Below, one piece after another: positions 61,129 through 64,000 of a stretch of 64,000 nt of DNA. Each line of letters opens with the position of its first letter. Position 1 is the first letter of the stretch. This DNA comes from Leptospira kobayashii (GTDB lineage: Bacteria; Spirochaetota; Leptospiria; Leptospirales; Leptospiraceae), in assembly GCF_003114835.2 (NCBI RefSeq), contig NZ_AP025028.1, forward strand, positions 2,570,001 through 2,634,000, in the 5' to 3' direction. The notes beneath the pieces were generated by a model, which did not search any database, was not told the DNA's origin, and worked only from the letters and a program-made list of their open reading frames with translations. A program made the position numbers and the translations under genes.

Positions 61129-63177
61129 ATGAAGGATTGCTCACATTTTTCAATTCGATCGTTATTTGTATTTTTGTTAATCGGTTTTCCTTTTTTACTC
61201 ATTGGTGACAATCGGGAAGATTCCCCCAAACAAACGAAAGTGGATTTTCATTATGAAGCGGGAATGGCAAAAACCGACATCACCGGTCCTCCTTCGGGGA
61301 TCATGTTTTGGGGATATGCACAGGAAAATCAAACAGGTGGGGGAATTCATCTCAGACAATACGCCCGCTCTTTGGTGATCAAAGACAAAAACAGTGGAAA
61401 TTTGTTGGCTTATGTAACTGCTGAGTTGGGAGCCGTCCCATTCGAAGTACAAAGAGATGTAGTAGCGAAACTTGCAAATGAAGTCAACCCGGCTTTCACA
61501 TTTGCAAATGTACTGATCAATGCATCCCATACGCATAGCACTCCTTCCGGATACTTTCATAATTACAAATACAATGTCTATACTACAAAATTTTATCCTA
61601 CCTATTATAAAATCCTAACGGACAGGATTTTCGAATCCATCAAAACCGCCTATTCTAAGTTAGAACCTGTAAAAATCGTTCTGGGAAAAACTATGATAGA
61701 AGGTGCGGGAATCAATCGGTCTCTTGTGGCTTATATGGCAAATCCCGAAGAAGAAAGAAGAAAATATGATTCCGATATAGACAAAACGATGTTTCAGCTG
61801 ACGATTCAAGCTGAAAAAAGAAATCTGGGATTCGTCAATTGGTATGGAGTTCATCCGACAAACATAACGTTTGATAACTACTTGATTTCAACGGATAATA
61901 AGGGAGTCGCATCTTACCTTTCCGAAAAAAAAGAGAAGGAAAACGGGAACCCCGATTTCGTCGCCATATTTGCGCAGGCAAATGAAGGAGACGTTTCTCC
62001 CAATTTGAATTTAAACAACACCGGTCCCGGTAAAGACATATACGATAGTGCGAACATAATAGGAGAAAGACAGTTCTCGGCAAGCAGAAACATTCTGAAT
62101 TCGAATTCTTCCCGTGTTTTGCCACCCGGATTGTCCTACAGACAATCCTTTATCGACTTAAGCAAATTAGTTGTAAGAAAGGAATTTTCCGGCACGGGAA
62201 AGGAAGAAAGAACATGTCCGTCTGCTTATGGTTATGCGTGGGCAGGTGGTTCTACGGAAGAAGGAGGAGGACATTGGCTATTCAAAGAAGGCCTTACCGT
62301 TAAAGATAGAAAATTTTATATAGATACTCTTGCTGCCTTTTTGGTGAAATCCCCTTCCGACGATTTAAAAAACTGCCAAACACCGAAAGCAATACTATTT
62401 CCCATGGGAGAAACGGAACCCCATCCGGCACTATCCCAAATTTTACCTTTGGGAATTGTTTTACTCGGCGACTTGACCATACTGGTTTCACCGAATGAAG
62501 TCACTACAATGTCCAGTCGCAGGATGAAAGATACCGTAAAAAAAGTGCTGGGAGAAAGAACAAAAGACTTAATCCTATCAGGACTAACCAATGATTTTGC
62601 AGGTTACATAACCACAACGGAAGAATACTCCACACAACAATATGAAGGCGGACATACCCTACATGGCCCTTATAGCCTGAATGCTTTCCGTCAGGAATAC
62701 GAAAGACTTGCCAAGGATATCATGTCCGACTCCCCCTCTCTTCCGGGACCGATCCCCAGAAACTTAAGCGCGGAAATAGAAGGAACGGAAATTCCTTATG
62801 CGGATGGAAAAGAAAACTTCGAACAGAAGGTCTACGAAGCGAACAGGACGGATTATAAAAAAGGAGAAAGCGTCAGTTGCACTGTATCTTCCGTAAACCC
62901 TAATATCGGTTATCCGGATGTGAAATCTTATTTTTCAGTAGAAAGAAAAGACGGTGAAAATTGGATTTCGGTTTACCAAGATTCCGACCTGTCTACAAAA
63001 ATTGAATTCAGAAAGACAAAACTTCCATTTTTACAGGACAAAGCCTATCTGGAATGGACAACCGAAAAACGGGAATTAGCCGGTGAATACCGATTGGTTC
63101 ATTCTTCGTTTTTCAGAGATAAGGATGGAAATCGGAAAGAATATTCGATCCGATGTCCTTCTTTTCATTTGGAATAA
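61129..63177 (+). CDS. Neutral/alkaline ceramidase
   Basis: Neutral ceramidases hydrolyse the amide bond of ceramide to sphingosine and fatty acid. The 682-residue protein starts with a signal peptide (SLFVFLLIGFPFLLIG) and shows the family motifs: EAGMAKTDITGPPSGIMFWG, LINASHTHSTPSGYF with zinc His residues, NWYGVHPTNITFDNYLISTD, and FVAIFAQANEGDVSPNLNL with the catalytic-site region. A C-terminal Ig-like domain (KGESVSCTVSSVNPNIGYPD) completes it. It is probably secreted or periplasmic, and could act on host or environmental sphingolipids. The start follows GGAG. Confidence 0.92.
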   Translation: MKDCSHFSIRSLFVFLLIGFPFLLIGDNREDSPKQTKVDFHYEAGMAKTDITGPPSGIMFWGYAQENQTGGGIHLRQYARSLVIKDKNSGNLLAYVTAELGAVPFEVQRDVVAKLANEVNPAFTFANVLINASHTHSTPSGYFHNYKYNVYTTKFYPTYYKILTDRIFESIKTAYSKLEPVKIVLGKTMIEGAGINRSLVAYMANPEEERRKYDSDIDKTMFQLTIQAEKRNLGFVNWYGVHPTNITFDNYLISTDNKGVASYLSEKKEKENGNPDFVAIFAQANEGDVSPNLNLNNTGPGKDIYDSANIIGERQFSASRNILNSNSSRVLPPGLSYRQSFIDLSKLVVRKEFSGTGKEERTCPSAYGYAWAGGSTEEGGGHWLFKEGLTVKDRKFYIDTLAAFLVKSPSDDLKNCQTPKAILFPMGETEPHPALSQILPLGIVLLGDLTILVSPNEVTTMSSRRMKDTVKKVLGERTKDLILSGLTNDFAGYITTTEEYSTQQYEGGHTLHGPYSLNAFRQEYERLAKDIMSDSPSLPGPIPRNLSAEIEGTEIPYADGKENFEQKVYEANRTDYKKGESVSCTVSSVNPNIGYPDVKSYFSVERKDGENWISVYQDSDLSTKIEFRKTKLPFLQDKAYLEWTTEKRELAGEYRLVHSSFFRDKDGNRKEYSIRCPSFHLE

Positions 63178-63192
63178 AATACCGAATAAAAC

Positions 63193-63223
63193 AATCCCGC
63201 CATTAGGTAAAGATGGCGGGATT
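63193..63223. terminator. Hairpin between convergent ceramidase and DUF1993 genes
   Basis: AATCCCGCCAT and ATGGCGGGATT form a perfect 11-bp stem with a nine-base loop. On the minus strand it is followed by GTTTTATTC, T-rich, so it can end the DUF1993 transcript; it may also slow read-through from the ceramidase side. Confidence 0.75.
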
Positions 63224-63232
63224 CAAATAAAA

Positions 63233-63751
63233 TTACGTTTTGTAAGGCATCTCTCCCAAATAATCTCTTTTTCCCAGGTCCACTCCATTATGGCGAAAGA
63301 TCGCATATGCAGTTGTTACATGAAAATAAAAATTAGGCAGAGCATGTTGGGTTAAATATTCGAAACCGGTAAGATACTTTCCTTCCCAACGAGGTTGGGT
63401 TACTTTTCTATCCGACGAATCCTTAAAATCTTCAGGTTTGTATGTTTCCAAATACTGAATCACGGAAGAAAGTCTGGATTTCAATTCTTCCAATGTTGTT
63501 TCCTTGTCCTCATGAACGGGAGCGTCTTTTCCTGTAATACGGGCAACACCCAGTTTCGCAGTGTCGCAAGCGATTTGAATTTGTTTGATCAAATGAAATT
63601 GGTCCGGATAAAGTCTTGCATTCAAAAGAACATCGATGGAAAATTTTTTGGATTCCGCATGAGCTGCGGCCTTATCCAAAATCTTTACCAGGTTATTCAA
63701 ACCTTTGGTAAACGATTTTACCGAAATTTCATAAATTATAGATTCATTCAT
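63233..63751 (-). CDS. DUF1993 domain protein
   Basis: The 172-residue protein has the DUF1993 pattern: an N-terminal helix ISVKSFTKGLNNLVKILDKA, then LLNARLYPDQFHLIKQIQIA, ITGKDAPVHEDKETTLEELK, and a C-terminal segment with FEYLTQHALPNFYFHVTTAY. These are DinB-like helical bundles of unknown function. I chose the ATG at 63751; the first possible start at 63778 adds nine residues not typical of the family. It converges with the ceramidase gene, with a terminator hairpin in the gap. Confidence 0.85.
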   Translation of the reverse strand: MNESIIYEISVKSFTKGLNNLVKILDKAAAHAESKKFSIDVLLNARLYPDQFHLIKQIQIACDTAKLGVARITGKDAPVHEDKETTLEELKSRLSSVIQYLETYKPEDFKDSSDRKVTQPRWEGKYLTGFEYLTQHALPNFYFHVTTAYAIFRHNGVDLGKRDYLGEMPYKT

Positions 63752-63877
63752 AAATACTATCTGATCCGATTCAAACACCCGAGCAAGCTTTTAAAGAAAT
63801 ACGGGGAATTCGAATCTTAAAACCCGAATCTTAAAAACCTTTCTTGCCAGAAAGAATTCGGATGAAAAATTGTAATT

Positions 63878-64000
63878 ATGTTCTGTTATCAAAATTATTT
63901 CAAATCCACTTTCATTCTTATCTGTCTAATGGCAATTTCGGATTGCAAAAAAGAAACGATCTCATTTGAAGATTGGATTCATGAAAACAAAACGAACAAA
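63878..64000 (+). CDS. Lipoprotein (partial, N-terminal 41 codons)
   Basis: Only the start of the gene lies in the window. The ATG at 63878 opens a signal peptide (STFILICLMAISDC) whose last residues form a spirochaete-style lipobox ending in Cys, followed by a hydrophilic stretch KKETISFEDWIHENKTNK. It is thus a probable exported lipoprotein, anchored in the inner or outer membrane. No function can be assigned from 41 residues, and no strong ribosome-binding site is present. Confidence 0.65.
   Translation, partial: MFCYQNYFKSTFILICLMAISDCKKETISFEDWIHENKTNK

Overview
The window reads as a chromosomal segment of a Leptospira-type spirochaete. The evidence is two tandem spirochaete FlaB flagellin genes, an unusually long IspG of the kind I associate with Leptospira, Chlamydia and plants, a 7TM-DISM adenylate cyclase, several lineage-restricted hypothetical proteins, and moderately AT-rich DNA with housekeeping genes in short, tightly overlapping operons. 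I cannot name the species. I saw no rRNA, tRNA, CRISPR array, transposase or phage structural gene.

Layout. 1-1400: two FlaB genes (the first cut by the window edge), each with a structured leader around its ribosome-binding site. 1400-2600: long intergenic region with a strong hairpin, a GC-rich stretch and copy 1 of a dispersed repeat. 2600-6700: a small hypothetical protein, mutY with an upstream partner, and ispG. 6685-14160 (minus): an eight-gene string: small protein, ribH, nusB, TPR protein, methyltransferase, DEAD-box helicase, N-acetylmuramoyl-L-alanine amidase, GerMN-like protein. 14260-19090: SET-domain protein, small membrane protein, repeat copy 2, GH57 glucan-branching enzyme with DUF4912 partner, hpf, helical protein. 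19086-25380: a minus operon perR-like, mutL, ECF sigma factor, one-TM probable anti-sigma protein; divergently a flavin reductase and purL; then repeat copy 3. 25600-32180: SulP/carbonic anhydrase fusion, adenylate cyclase, SH3 protein, SDR.

32240-35480 holds the most unusual system: a three-gene cassette of a RecA/RadA-fold protein without a P-loop, a 94-residue helical protein, and a family-B DNA polymerase with a degenerate exonuclease domain and altered polymerase motifs B and C. Its promoter predicts a leaderless mRNA, with a perfect inverted repeat covering the -10 box and start site. It resembles archaeal PolB2-type loci and is a candidate translesion-synthesis module.

35500-49130: thioesterase, a 46-codon coupled ORF, rsuA-like pseudouridine synthase, Na+(K+)/H+ antiporter, M48 protease, then a prenyl-lipid cluster (two UbiA prenyltransferases, an ABC exporter and a lycopene-cyclase-fold protein), an atypical SDR and a PlsC acyltransferase. 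49200-59600 (minus): an accessory polymorphic-toxin-like locus with a 2370-residue SpvB/FG-GAP/RHS/Hint protein ending in a probable HNH nuclease, a Vps62-like protein, and an 827-residue lectin-fold protein with a methyltransferase-like C terminus. No immunity gene is recognisable. 59900-64000: small hypothetical, PilZ protein, neutral ceramidase, DUF1993 protein and the start of a lipoprotein.

Regulatory themes visible in the sequence are: CsrA-like GGA hairpins over both flaB ribosome-binding sites; a shared 15-bp PerR/Fur-like palindrome at three promoters; and perfect inverted repeats upstream of the polymerase cassette and the RHS gene.
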